From Nostoc edaphicum CCNP1411 (lineage in GTDB: Bacteria; Cyanobacteriota; Cyanobacteriia; Cyanobacteriales; Nostocaceae): a stretch of DNA of 64,000 nt. Location of the stretch: assembly GCF_014023275.1 (NCBI RefSeq), contig NZ_CP054698.1, positions 930,001 through 994,000 on the forward strand, written 5' to 3'. Under the pieces are notes generated by a model. That model was given only the letters and a program-made list of their open reading frames with translations, searched no databases and was not told the DNA's origin. Every line of letters starts with the position of its first letter. Position 1 is the stretch's first letter. This document shows, one piece after another, positions 27,330 to 36,311 of the stretch. The translations under genes and the position numbers were made by a program.

Positions 27330-27539
27330 CCATAAACATTTTAACTTAGTATTTATATCTTCTCACATTCATTATTGAAGATAAAAGTAATGATAAACAT
27401 TGAGCAATTAAATGGTAAATGACGAATAAATGTTTCTGATGATTAGCTTTAGAAATTGGCATTTTACTAATTGAGTATTTCAGGTAAATATAAGAAACAT
27501 AACGCTCTCTTCAGACAAAAATATTTTTGGAGAAAACAA

Positions 27540-29102
27540 ATGGTTGCCCTCACAGAGCTTACTCAAGTTACTCCCAACTCAGGACGTTTGACGATTCAAA
27601 CTGTTGAAATTGCTCCTGAAACGACTGCTATTCGTTGTCTCGACTGGGATAGAGAACGTTTTGATGTCGAGTTTGGTTTACGTAATGGTACAACCTATAA
27701 TTCTTTCTTAATTCAGGCAGAAAAGGTAGCCTTAGTTGACACATCTCACCGCAAGTTTGAGCAATTATATCTTGAGGTAGTGGTGGGATTAATTGATCCA
27801 ACTAAAATAGAATATTTGATTATTAGTCACACGGAACCAGACCATAGTGGGTTAGTGAAAGATATTTTGCAATTAGCTCCCTCAATTACTGTTGTTGGTG
27901 CTAAGGTAGCTATTCAATTTCTAGAAAATATGGTTCACCAGCCTTTTAAATCAATGCAGGTGAAAAGTGGAGAGCGGTTAGATTTAGGCAACGGACACGA
28001 ATTAGAATTTATCTCTGCACCTAACTTACACTGGCCTGACACAATCTTGACTTATGACCACAAAACTTCCACTCTCTACACTTGCGATGTGTTTGGAATG
28101 CACTACTGTGATGACCACACTTATGATGAAAATATTACCTTGATAGAGGAGGATTTTCAATATTATTATGATTGTCTCATGGGGCCTAATGCTCGGTCTG
28201 TTTTGACAGCTTTAAAGCGGATTGAAAAGTTAGAAATAGTCACAGTTGCCACCGGACACGGGCCTTTATTACAACACTATATTTCTGAATGGCTTGGGCG
28301 CTATCAAAATTGGAGTTTAGAACAAGCAAAAACAGAGACTTTAGTGGCTCTATTTTATGTTGAAGATTACGGGTATAGTGAGCATTTAGTTAGTACCATA
28401 GCACATGGATGCGCGAAAACAGGAGCGGCAGTAGAATTAATAGCTCTCAATAGTGCCGAGCCTCAAGAAGTTCGAGAATTAGTTGCACAATCTTCTGGTT
28501 TAGTAATTGCAATGCCACCTCAATCTTCGGTGATGATTCAAGCTGCTTTAAGTACAATTTTAGCTGCTGTTCAGAAGAAACAAGCAATTGGTTTATTAGA
28601 GTCGGGAGGAGGAGATGATGAACCTGTTTATCCCTTACGAAATAAGTTTCAAGAACTGGGATTAACTGAAGCTTTTCCTCCTATCTTAGTTAAGGAAATT
28701 CCTACCCAAGCAACGGAACAGCTTTGTGATGAAGCCGGGACAGATATGGGTCAATGGCTAAACCGCGATCGCACCATTAAACAAATCAAATCTATCAATA
28801 CCGAGTTAGAGAAAGCTTTAGGGCGAATTAGCACAGGCTTATACATCATAACCGCCAAAAAAGGAGAAATTCAGAGTGCAATGCTGGCTTCTTGGGTGAT
28901 ACAAGCGAGTCTTGAGCCTTTAGGAGTAGCGATCGCAGTATCCAAAGATCGGGCAATTGAATCCTTGATGCACGTTGGCGATCGCTTTGTTTTAAACGTT
29001 TTAGAAGAAGGCAAATATCAAGGATTAATGAAACATTTCCTCAAGCGTTTTGCTCCTGGTGCAGACCGTTTTACTGGAGTGAAAACAGTATCCGCTCAAT
29101 AA
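27540..29102 (+). pseudogene. flv4: Flavodiiron protein (Flv4-like), C-terminus cut off by IS66-type element
   Basis: Cyanobacterial flavodiiron proteins pass electrons from the photosynthetic chain to oxygen. The domain order is metallo-beta-lactamase (canonical diiron ligands SHTEPDHSG near residue 95, NLHWPDT, CDVFGMH, TGHGP), flavodoxin (from ~260), and flavin reductase (from ~430). GGAG seven bases before the ATG at 27540 decides the start. Native sequence ends after GVKT (codon 516); VSAQ and the stop come from the insertion. Removing 29088-30968 restores 576 aa. Canonical ligands and the gene order flv / PsiE-like / flv match flv4-sll0218-flv2 of Synechocystis. Truncation removes 60 residues of the reductase domain. 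Confidence 0.88.
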
Positions 29103-30960
29103 ATCGGGGTAGTAGAAAAAATAACAAAGTAGAGAGATGCACATAGGGTCGTAGAATATATGACATGGCGCAAAAGCAATCTCCAGAAAAACAAGTAGAG
29201 GCATTGTTGCAAACCATCGACCCCTCAAAGTTTGCAGACGAATCCTTGCGCCAGACATTAACTGTTCTGCTAAACGTCATAGAGCAGCAACAATCAGAGA
29301 TAAAAGAATTACGTGAAGAAAACCAAAAACTACGGGACGAAAACAATCGTCTGAAAGGCGAACAGGGGAAACCAGAAATCAAGAGCAATCAGTCGAAAGG
29401 GTTCAAGAGCAATCATTCATCCGAAAAAGAACGACACACTCCAAAAAAACATACGAAAAGTAGCAAAAATCAGAGCATAAAAGTAGACAGGACATGCATT
29501 CTGGATTATCCGGCGAGTGAGCTACCGCCTGATGCACAGTTCAAAGGCTATGAAGAGGTAATCATTCAAGATATTTCACTGTTAACTGATAACGTATTAT
29601 TCCGGAAAGAAAAATATTACTCGCCTAGTGTTGGAAAAACGTATTTAGCATCTTTGCCACCTGGTTACGATGGAGAATTTGGTCCGGGAATAAAAGCTCT
29701 AGTAATTAGCTTATATTACGGCGGTAATATGACCCAAGGTAAGTTGCTAGAGTTTTTAGAGAATATTGGGATCTCAATGTCGGCTGGCTATTTATCAAAT
29801 CTACTCATCAAAAACTTAGGCGATTTTGAAGCTGAATATAATCAAGTTTATACATCTGGGTTAGAAAGTAGCTCGTGGCAGCATATAGACCAAACAAGTG
29901 CCCGTGTTAAAGGAGTAAATCAGACCACGAATGTAATTTGTAACCCCTGGTACACAGTCTACTCAACTACAGCTAAGAAAGACCGACTAAGCGTAATTGG
30001 GGTCTTGCAAAATAGACAAGAGCTTGAATATGTTCTAAATGGGCTGACTTACGAGTTGCTTACAAGTTTTAATGTCCCAACTAAATGGCACAATCAAATG
30101 AAATTGTTGCCGCAAGAAACAGTTTTGACTGAATTAGAGTTTAATTCATTGCTGGATACGTATTTAAGCAAGCTAGGTTCTCAATACCGGACTCGTGTTT
30201 TGGAAGCTGCTGCAATTTCGTTCTATCATCAGCAATCTCAAATACCAGTGGTAGAATTTCTGGTCTGCGATGATGCACCCCAATTCAAATTAATTACAGA
30301 TAATTTGGCTTTATGTTGGGTACATGAAGCCAGACATTATAAATAATTAAGTCCATTTGTTGGTTTTTTGTCAACAAACATTAGACAAATTTTTAGGGGA
30401 ATTTTGGGATTACTACCGAGAATTAGTCGCTTACAGAAATTCCCCCTTCCCCAAAAAACCAAACAGGAATTAAAGACTAAATTCTGTCAGCTATTCGGTA
30501 CTGAAACTGGATATAAACAATTAGATGAGCGAAAAAAATTAACGGCAGCTAAAGAGTCTGAACTACTGCTGGTCTTAGAGTATCCAAACTTACCTTTACA
30601 TAATAATCCGGCGGAATTAGCTGCTAGGACTATGGTGCAGCGACGAAAAATTAGTTACGCCACTCAAACGAGTGAGGGTACTAAGGCATGGGACATTTTT
30701 ATGTCTCTTGTTGCCACTACTCGTAAATTGGGAATCAGCTTCTTTGAATATATACATGACCGGATTTCTCTCTCTGATAAAATCCCCGAATTGGACACTA
30801 TTATTCGCTCAAAATTTTCTATTAATCCTCAACCTTTATAGTCAAGCGTTTGCATTCAAATAGAATCCCTGCGTTAGAACAATCTAGTTAACTCTCAATA
30901 AATTGGATGTTAGCAAGTCTTTTTACTTTTATTCGCTACCCCGACTTATTGAGCCGATAC
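29088..30960 (+). mobile_element. IS66-type insertion sequence, 1873 bp, decayed
   Basis: The left end is GTATCCGCTCAATAAATCGG; the right end is its complement with two changes (GTATCGGCTCAATAAGTCGG). An 8-bp target duplication, TGAAAACA, is present at 29080-29087 and 30961-30968, the size expected for IS66. It contains one transposase gene interrupted by a stop and two frameshifts, and no accessory tnpA/tnpB genes. Since the target repeat is still perfect, insertion is not ancient. Confidence 0.9.
29165..30841 (+). pseudogene. IS66-type transposase, broken by stop and frameshifts
   Basis: The first frame (29165-30346, 393 aa) has an N-terminal leucine zipper-like coiled coil (EIKELREENQKLRDENNRLK), then the catalytic part with Asp in SWQHIDQTSARVKG and in VEFLVCDDAPQFK. 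An in-frame TAA follows HEARHYK. Downstream, the segment CQQTLDKFLGEFWDYYREL is readable only in another frame (a T-run insertion near 30365 and a compensating shift near 30443). The original frame then returns with KQELKTKFCQLF and the Glu motif NNPAELAARTMVQRRK (to 30841). The enzyme is therefore dead unless supplied in trans. Confidence 0.87.
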
Positions 30961-30968
30961 TGAAAACA

Positions 30969-31151
30969 TATCCAGCGAAAAATGAATCGCCCGTTTTAGC
31001 TGAAGCTTTAGCTTACATGGAATGTGAAATTACTAGCCGTATGGATTGTGGAGATCATTGGGTAATTTATAGCACAGTCCAAACTGGAAGAGTTGCTAAT
31101 TTATATGCACTTACTGCCGCCCATCACCGCAAAATTGGCAATCATTACTAA
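30969..31151 (+). pseudogene. Detached C-terminus of the Flv4-like gene
   Basis: After the second TGAAAACA copy the flavodiiron frame resumes with YPAKNESPVLAEALAYMECE and ends at HHRKIGNHY. It gives the last 60 residues of the flavin reductase domain, homologous to the end of the second flavodiiron gene (LNEALAYLECTVQNQLECGD). It can hardly be made as a separate protein. An open frame upstream to 30903 is element sequence. Confidence 0.85.
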
Positions 31152-31247
31152 ATTGGGCATGGGGCATTGGGCATTGGGCATTAGTTATTTTCCCCTTGCT
31201 CCCCACTCCCTAACTCCCAACTCCCCACTCCCAACTCCCAAAAAACT
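31152..31247. repeat. GGGCATT and CCCAACTC short repeats
   Basis: GGCATTGGGCATTGGGCATT is followed by CCCAACTCCCCACTCCCAAC just before the PsiE-like gene, the same family as at 12.42 kb. Confidence 0.6.
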
Positions 31248-31760
31248 ATGTATAAATCTGCTGAAAATACCCCGATTAGTATGTATGAAATCAATCGTGG
31301 GCGCGTTGTGCGAACCTTGGAATTTATCCAAGATGTGATTGTGATTTGTTTGTGTATCGGTTTATTTAGCTTCATGGTGCTTCAGGTGAGAGATATGTTT
31401 CTCTCCTTACTTCCACCTCTAGATTTTCATGCTGTTACTGCCGATATTCTCTTTTTGCTTATCTTAGTTGAATTATTCCGACTGCTGATTATTTACCTAC
31501 AGGAACATCGAGTATCTATTGGGGTAGCTGTTGAAGTTTCCATCGTTTCCGCCTTGCGAGAAGTCATTGTTAAAGGTGTTTTAGAAACAAGTTGGAGTCA
31601 AGTTTTAGCAACTTGTGCCTTTTTATTAGTCCTGGGAGTACTACTGTTTCTCCGAGTTTGGCTACCCCCTACCTTTGAAGGTATCGATCCCGAACAAGAA
31701 GTATCTAAACGCTATAGAAGCCGAGTTAAGTCTGAATTAACACAAACCAATAGCCATTAA
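31248..31760 (+). CDS. PsiE-like membrane protein, Sll0218 position
   Basis: The protein has 170 aa with four predicted membrane helices (about residues 25-48, 62-84, 108-130 and 133-152). It resembles the PsiE (phosphate-starvation inducible) family. It sits between two flavodiiron genes, exactly the place of sll0218 in the flv4-sll0218-flv2 operon, whose product stabilises photosystem II complexes. Identity as the Sll0218 equivalent is from gene order plus four-helix topology. No good ribosome site precedes ATG 31248; ATG at 31281 is possible. The insertion upstream may cut off its promoter. Confidence 0.75.
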   Translation: MYKSAENTPISMYEINRGRVVRTLEFIQDVIVICLCIGLFSFMVLQVRDMFLSLLPPLDFHAVTADILFLLILVELFRLLIIYLQEHRVSIGVAVEVSIVSALREVIVKGVLETSWSQVLATCAFLLVLGVLLFLRVWLPPTFEGIDPEQEVSKRYRSRVKSELTQTNSH

Positions 31761-31847
31761 GAATAGGGAGTAGGGGGAGAGAAGGAGAATAACCCATGCC
31801 CCATGCCCAATTCCCAATGCCCCATTGCCCAATTAACAGAGGTTATT

Positions 31848-33584
31848 ATGTCTGCAAATACTTTAACTACCAGCCATCCTAGAGATGTACAAGTTGCTGA
31901 AATTGGTAAAAATACTCTGATTCTGCGATCGCGGACTTGGGACAGACTAAAATTTGAGGTGGAATATTCCCGCCAACGGGGAACTACAGCAAATTCTTAT
32001 CTGATTCAAGCTGATAAAAAGGCTTTAATTGACCCTCCCGGCGAATCTTTTACTGAAATTTACCTTGAGCAACTTGCACAACATCTAGATTTCATCTCTC
32101 TCGATTACATTATTCTCAGTCATGTCAACCCCAACCGCAGAGCAACTCTGCAAGTATTACTATCTCTGGTTCCTCAAGCCACTTTAATTTGTTCTCGCCC
32201 CGCCGCCAATGCTCTCAAAACTGCCTTTCCCGAATTTGAATCACCTATTCAAGCGATGCGATCGCAAGATACTCTAGATTTAGGACAAGGACATCTTCTA
32301 TCATTTATTACCGTACCGACTCCCCGGTGGGCGGATGGACTTTGTACCTACGATCCCGCTACAAAAATACTCTACACAGACAAACTTTTCGGCGCTCATA
32401 TTTGCGAAGATACTTTGTTTGATGAAGATTGGAAGGGTTTAGACGCGGAACGTCGTTACTATTTTGAATGTCTCCATGCGCCCCAAGCGAAACAAGTTGA
32501 AGTAGCCTTAGATAAATTGTCAGTTTTGGGAGCCAGATGTTATGCCCCAGCACACGGCCCGGTTGTTCGTTACAGCCTCAGCCGTTTTACCTATGATTAC
32601 CGCCAATGGTGTCAAGGACAAAAATCTCAAGAATTGAGTGTCGCTTTGCTTTATGCTTCTGCTTATGGAAATACAGCAATTTTGGCAAATGCGATCGCTC
32701 AAGGTTTGATTCAAAATGGAGTTAATGTAGAATCAATCAACTGTGAACTAGCCGATTCTGCGGAGATTAACCGCATTGTAGAAATCTGCGATGGCTTAAT
32801 TATCGGCTCACCGACTTTAGGTGGCCATGCACCGACTCAAATTCAAACTGCTTTAGGAATAGTTCTCTCGGTGGCGGCTAAAACTAAGTTAGCAGGGGTG
32901 TTTGGTTCTTACGGTTGGAGTGGAGAGGCAATAGATTTAATAGAAAGCAAACTTAAAGATGCAAATTATCAACTAGGGTTTGAAACCATTCGGGTGCGTT
33001 TCAGTCCGACTCCTGAGATTCTCCAGCAGTGTCAAGAAGCAGGTGCTTCTTTTGCTCAAAACTTGAAGAAAACTAAAAAACTACGGACTTCCCGCCAGGT
33101 TGTCACAGAAACTCATGTAGATCGTACCGAACAAGCGGTGGGGCGGATTATTGGTTCTCTGTGTGTTGTGACAACTCGTGATGAAGAAACCCACAAAGGC
33201 GTTTTAACCTCTTGGATATCGCAAGCAACTTTTAACCCACCAGGAATTATGATTGCGATCGCTAATGAACAGAATGCAGATTTAATGCATCATCCTGGTG
33301 ATAAATTTGTGCTGAATATCCTTAAAGAAGGAAGAAATGTCCGCCGCTACTTTTCTCGTCATAGCACTTTAGGGGATAATCCCTTTGCAAATCTTGCCAC
33401 AAAAACGGCTCTGAATGGTTGTTTGATTTTGAATGAGGCATTAGCCTATTTAGAATGTACAGTGCAAAATCAGCTTGAATGTGGCGATCGATGGTTAATT
33501 TATGCCGTCATCAATCACGGTGAAGTGTTGGAAACCGATGGTGTCACTGCTTTAGAGTATCGGAAATCTGGCAGCTATTATTAA
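31848..33584 (+). CDS. flv2: Flavodiiron protein with degenerate diiron site (Flv2-like)
   Basis: The protein has 578 aa from ATG 31848, with AGAGG nearby; the frame open from 31803 reads through GCCCAAT repeats. It has the same three domains as the preceding Flv. Metal ligands are replaced: SHVNPNRRA instead of H-x-E-x-D-H, PTPRWADG instead of the His loop, TDKLFGAH instead of CD-x-FG; only the last His (PAHGPVV) remains. This is known for Flv1/Flv2-type partners in heterodimers. Flavodoxin (ALLYASAYGNTAILANAIA) and reductase (GVLTSWISQATFNPPGIM) domains look intact. With Flv4 truncated, its partner is missing. Confidence 0.88.
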   Translation: MSANTLTTSHPRDVQVAEIGKNTLILRSRTWDRLKFEVEYSRQRGTTANSYLIQADKKALIDPPGESFTEIYLEQLAQHLDFISLDYIILSHVNPNRRATLQVLLSLVPQATLICSRPAANALKTAFPEFESPIQAMRSQDTLDLGQGHLLSFITVPTPRWADGLCTYDPATKILYTDKLFGAHICEDTLFDEDWKGLDAERRYYFECLHAPQAKQVEVALDKLSVLGARCYAPAHGPVVRYSLSRFTYDYRQWCQGQKSQELSVALLYASAYGNTAILANAIAQGLIQNGVNVESINCELADSAEINRIVEICDGLIIGSPTLGGHAPTQIQTALGIVLSVAAKTKLAGVFGSYGWSGEAIDLIESKLKDANYQLGFETIRVRFSPTPEILQQCQEAGASFAQNLKKTKKLRTSRQVVTETHVDRTEQAVGRIIGSLCVVTTRDEETHKGVLTSWISQATFNPPGIMIAIANEQNADLMHHPGDKFVLNILKEGRNVRRYFSRHSTLGDNPFANLATKTALNGCLILNEALAYLECTVQNQLECGDRWLIYAVINHGEVLETDGVTALEYRKSGSYY

Positions 33585-33957
33585 TTTGATTTTTTACGGT
33601 ATTTGAAAAACCTCTCTCTAAATCTCTCTCCTAAAAGGAGAGAGACTTTGAAGTTTCCCCCTTCCCGCGACGATTTGGAGGTTAGGTTTTTTGTGGACTT
33701 TCCTACATAACGTGAAAATTCAAGTACACGTTCACTACCAAGGGTTTGTACAATCTATATACTTTTTTCATCGTCATCTCGTCATCATTTATCGTTAAAA
33801 AAATTGACTTTGACAAAAGATTTTAGCCTTAACCCAAGCGTATTCGTTTTTCAGGAACTTTACTCGTTGTCGGCTAATCTTAGTGCCAGTCCCCCATACC
33901 CAATATCGTGATCTAAGATTGTTGGGTATTCTATAAATTGCGATCGCCACTATACGG
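33585..33957. repeat. Intergenic region with degraded repeat elements
   Basis: Position 33600-33720 is a decayed copy of the 10102-10247 element (CTCTCTCCTAAAAGGAGAGAG, then ACATAACGTGAAAATTCAAG). TTAACCCAAGCGTATTCG near 33.83 kb matches the arm of the 1757/47.93-kb repeat. No gene was found. Confidence 0.55.
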
Positions 33958-34959
33958 ATGATTGAAGTTGAACATCTGAGTAAAATATACGGCTCTACCC
34001 CAGCAATTACCGATGTCACTTTTAGCGTCGAGCCTGGGGAGATTTTAGGCTTGTTAGGCCCCAATGGCGCTGGAAAAACCACAACCATGCGGATTCTCGC
34101 TGGTTATTTACCGGCAACCAATGGAAATGCCCGGATTGCTGGTTATGATGTCCATGAAAATTCTCTGGCTGTACGCCAACGCATTGGTTATTTACCCGAA
34201 ACACCACCGTTGTATCCAGACATGACGGTGGAGGGATTTTTGCATTTTGTTGCCCGAATTAAAGGAGTTTCAGCAGGCGATCGCCCCAACAAGGTAACAG
34301 CCGCCATCAAACGCTGCAACCTAGAAGATAAACGAAAGGTAATTATCCGCAAACTCTCAAAAGGATACCGCCAAAGAGTCGGAATTGCTCAAGCGATCGT
34401 CCACGATCCCCCAGCAATCATTCTCGATGAACCCACAGTTGGACTCGATCCTCGACAAATAATTGAGGTGCGGAATTTAATTAAAAGCCTTGCTGGGACT
34501 CACACAATTATTCTTTCCACCCACATTCTGCCAGAAGTGAGTATGACTTGTAGCCGTGTCGCCATCATCAATCGCGGCAAAGTCGTAGCAACTAACACAC
34601 CAGAAAACCTGATGACCCAATTGACAGGTGGTTCTGGGTATGAGTTGGAAATAGAAGGAGAAGCTGCCCTAGCGAAACAGGTATTGCAAAAAGTCGCAGG
34701 TGTGAGCCTGATAGAATCAATTCCGACAGCCGGTCATCAACCCCAGGCAAATCGCGCTTACCTGCGGGTAATATCGCAACCGGGAAAAGAACCAGGAAAG
34801 GATATTGTCACAACATTAGTGCGTGCAGGATTTGGTTTACATGAACTGCGGCGAGTAAACGCTACCTTAGAAGACGTATTCTTGCAACTGACCACAGAAG
34901 AAAAGAATTTCGAGACTGAGGTAGACTTAGCAGCAGATAAAGAAGGAGAGGCAGCGTAA
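33958..34959 (+). CDS. ABC transporter ATP-binding protein (GldA-like)
   Basis: The protein has 333 aa. Walker A is LLGPNGAGKTTTMRIL near residue 32, signature LSKGYRQRVGIAQAI near 136, and Walker B AIILDEPTVGLD near 155. The C-terminal ~90 residues are typical of drug/gliding-type exporters. It is followed without gap (stop 34959, start 34960) by the permease, and then by GldG-like and DUF4340 proteins. This set is widespread in bacteria beyond gliding species; its cargo is unknown. Confidence 0.9.
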   Translation: MIEVEHLSKIYGSTPAITDVTFSVEPGEILGLLGPNGAGKTTTMRILAGYLPATNGNARIAGYDVHENSLAVRQRIGYLPETPPLYPDMTVEGFLHFVARIKGVSAGDRPNKVTAAIKRCNLEDKRKVIIRKLSKGYRQRVGIAQAIVHDPPAIILDEPTVGLDPRQIIEVRNLIKSLAGTHTIILSTHILPEVSMTCSRVAIINRGKVVATNTPENLMTQLTGGSGYELEIEGEAALAKQVLQKVAGVSLIESIPTAGHQPQANRAYLRVISQPGKEPGKDIVTTLVRAGFGLHELRRVNATLEDVFLQLTTEEKNFETEVDLAADKEGEAA

Positions 34960-35772
34960 ATGGGTGTAGTACTGAGTAATATCATTGCCATTTATCGCCG
35001 GGAGTTGCAAAGTTATTTTGTATCGCCATTAGCTTATGCGATCGCAGGCATATTTTGGTTTCTCGCGGGGTTATTCTTCGTGATGATTTTGCTAGGGCCA
35101 GACGGCATTTTGCTAGGAGTCGCGGCAATAGATGCACAAGGGCAACAACTGGGAGTACCAGTACCGCCGATAGATGTCCCTTACGAATTTGTCCGAGCAT
35201 TTTTGGATCGCATGGGATGGCTATTGTTGTTTATCCTGCCAATACTCTCAATGGGACTCTATGCTGAAGAACGGAAGCGGGGTACTTTAGAACTGTTAGC
35301 CACCTCACCAATCACCAATTGGGCGGTAGCTGTAGGTAAATTATTAGGCGTGCTAACATTTTTTACCTCGATGGTTTTACCCATGCTAGTGTTTGAAGCG
35401 ATCGCCATCAGCGGTTCAAATCCACCAATGGCACCCTCAATTCCGTTACTGGGTCATTTGGGATTAATCTTGCTAGCAGCAGCAATTTTATCTGTAGGAA
35501 TGTTTATTTCCTCATTAACAGACAGCACAATTCTTTCTGCCGTTCTTACCTTTGCAGTAATCTTATTATTGTTATTGATTGATTTAATCGGCAAAATTGT
35601 CCCTGGCCCCATCGGCGAAGCTTTAGGTTATCTATCTTTGCTAAAACATTACAACACCTTAATTCAAGGTATTTTTGATACCAGCACCTTCATTTTATTC
35701 GGTAGTTATATTTTTCTGGGTATATTTCTCACCGCTCAATCAATTGATGCACTGCGCTTTCAAAGGCAATAG
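34960..35772 (+). CDS. ABC-2 type permease (GldF-like)
   Basis: The protein has 270 aa with six predicted membrane helices, an early IYRRELQSYFVSPLAYAIAG segment and MGLYAEERKRGTLELLATSP, the usual coupling loop of ABC-2 exporters. It directly abuts the ATPase gene. It forms the membrane channel of the same transporter. Confidence 0.88.
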   Translation: MGVVLSNIIAIYRRELQSYFVSPLAYAIAGIFWFLAGLFFVMILLGPDGILLGVAAIDAQGQQLGVPVPPIDVPYEFVRAFLDRMGWLLLFILPILSMGLYAEERKRGTLELLATSPITNWAVAVGKLLGVLTFFTSMVLPMLVFEAIAISGSNPPMAPSIPLLGHLGLILLAAAILSVGMFISSLTDSTILSAVLTFAVILLLLLIDLIGKIVPGPIGEALGYLSLLKHYNTLIQGIFDTSTFILFGSYIFLGIFLTAQSIDALRFQRQ

Positions 35773-35814
35773 TCATTCATTTGTCATTTGTCATTTGTCC
35801 TTGGTCATTTGTTA

Positions 35815-36186
35815 TTAGTCATCTGGGACATTGCCAATTGAGTTAAGGTAGGAGTTTAATTTGGGTGCTAGTTCGTTAATGGTTGTTTTGATTGCATTTA
35901 TCTGTTCGGTAGTTCAAAGGTTACGAGTGTAAGCTCGTCTTAACCAATGTCGAGTTTCATTCAAAGAACCTCTTGCTATTTTGATAAAACGTCTATTGTC
36001 TTGAAAACTACCTCTTCCTACACCTTCTGCTATATTGGCTCCAATACTATCTGCCGAACGAACAATCTGTTTACCAATAGTATCTTTTGCAAAAAAATTC
36101 CATCCCTCAACAATTTTCCAAATGTCATCAGCCAACTGTTCTGATAATTGATAAACCTGTAATTCTTGGAAACGCTTTGTTGCCAT
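35815..36186 (-). pseudogene. Four-helix bundle (S23-like) protein with in-frame stop
   Basis: MATKRFQELQVYQLSEQLAD opens a four-helix bundle protein of the 23S intervening-sequence family (function unknown). The frame reads 90 aa to a TGA after RAYTRNL. The same frame then continues meaningfully (TTEQINAIKTTINELAPKLN) to a TAA at 35815, for 123 codons in total, the normal family length. One base change therefore probably truncated it. It lies antisense between the permease and the GldG-like gene and breaks up that operon. Confidence 0.75.
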
Positions 36187-36311
36187 TTATTCAGTTGCAT
36201 TGCTTATCTTATTTTTAATTACTCAATTTTCGTCCATATATATATTTTTACTTGTCACTATTTTTAGACCAACGCCCAATGACAAATGACAAATGACAAA
36301 TGACAAATAAA
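36187..36311. repeat. AT-rich gap ending in ATGACAA repeats
   Basis: CAATGACAAATGACAAATGA units precede the GldG-like gene. The same heptamer family flanks the permease (35776-35820) and the DUF4340 gene (38019-38050), and occurs near 48.05 kb. It makes start codons ambiguous in all three places. Confidence 0.6.

Noticed and set aside
30903..30968. Start of the 3' flavodiiron fragment as an independent gene from TTG 30903
   Set aside because: This part is the right end of the insertion sequence; the homology starts only at 30961.
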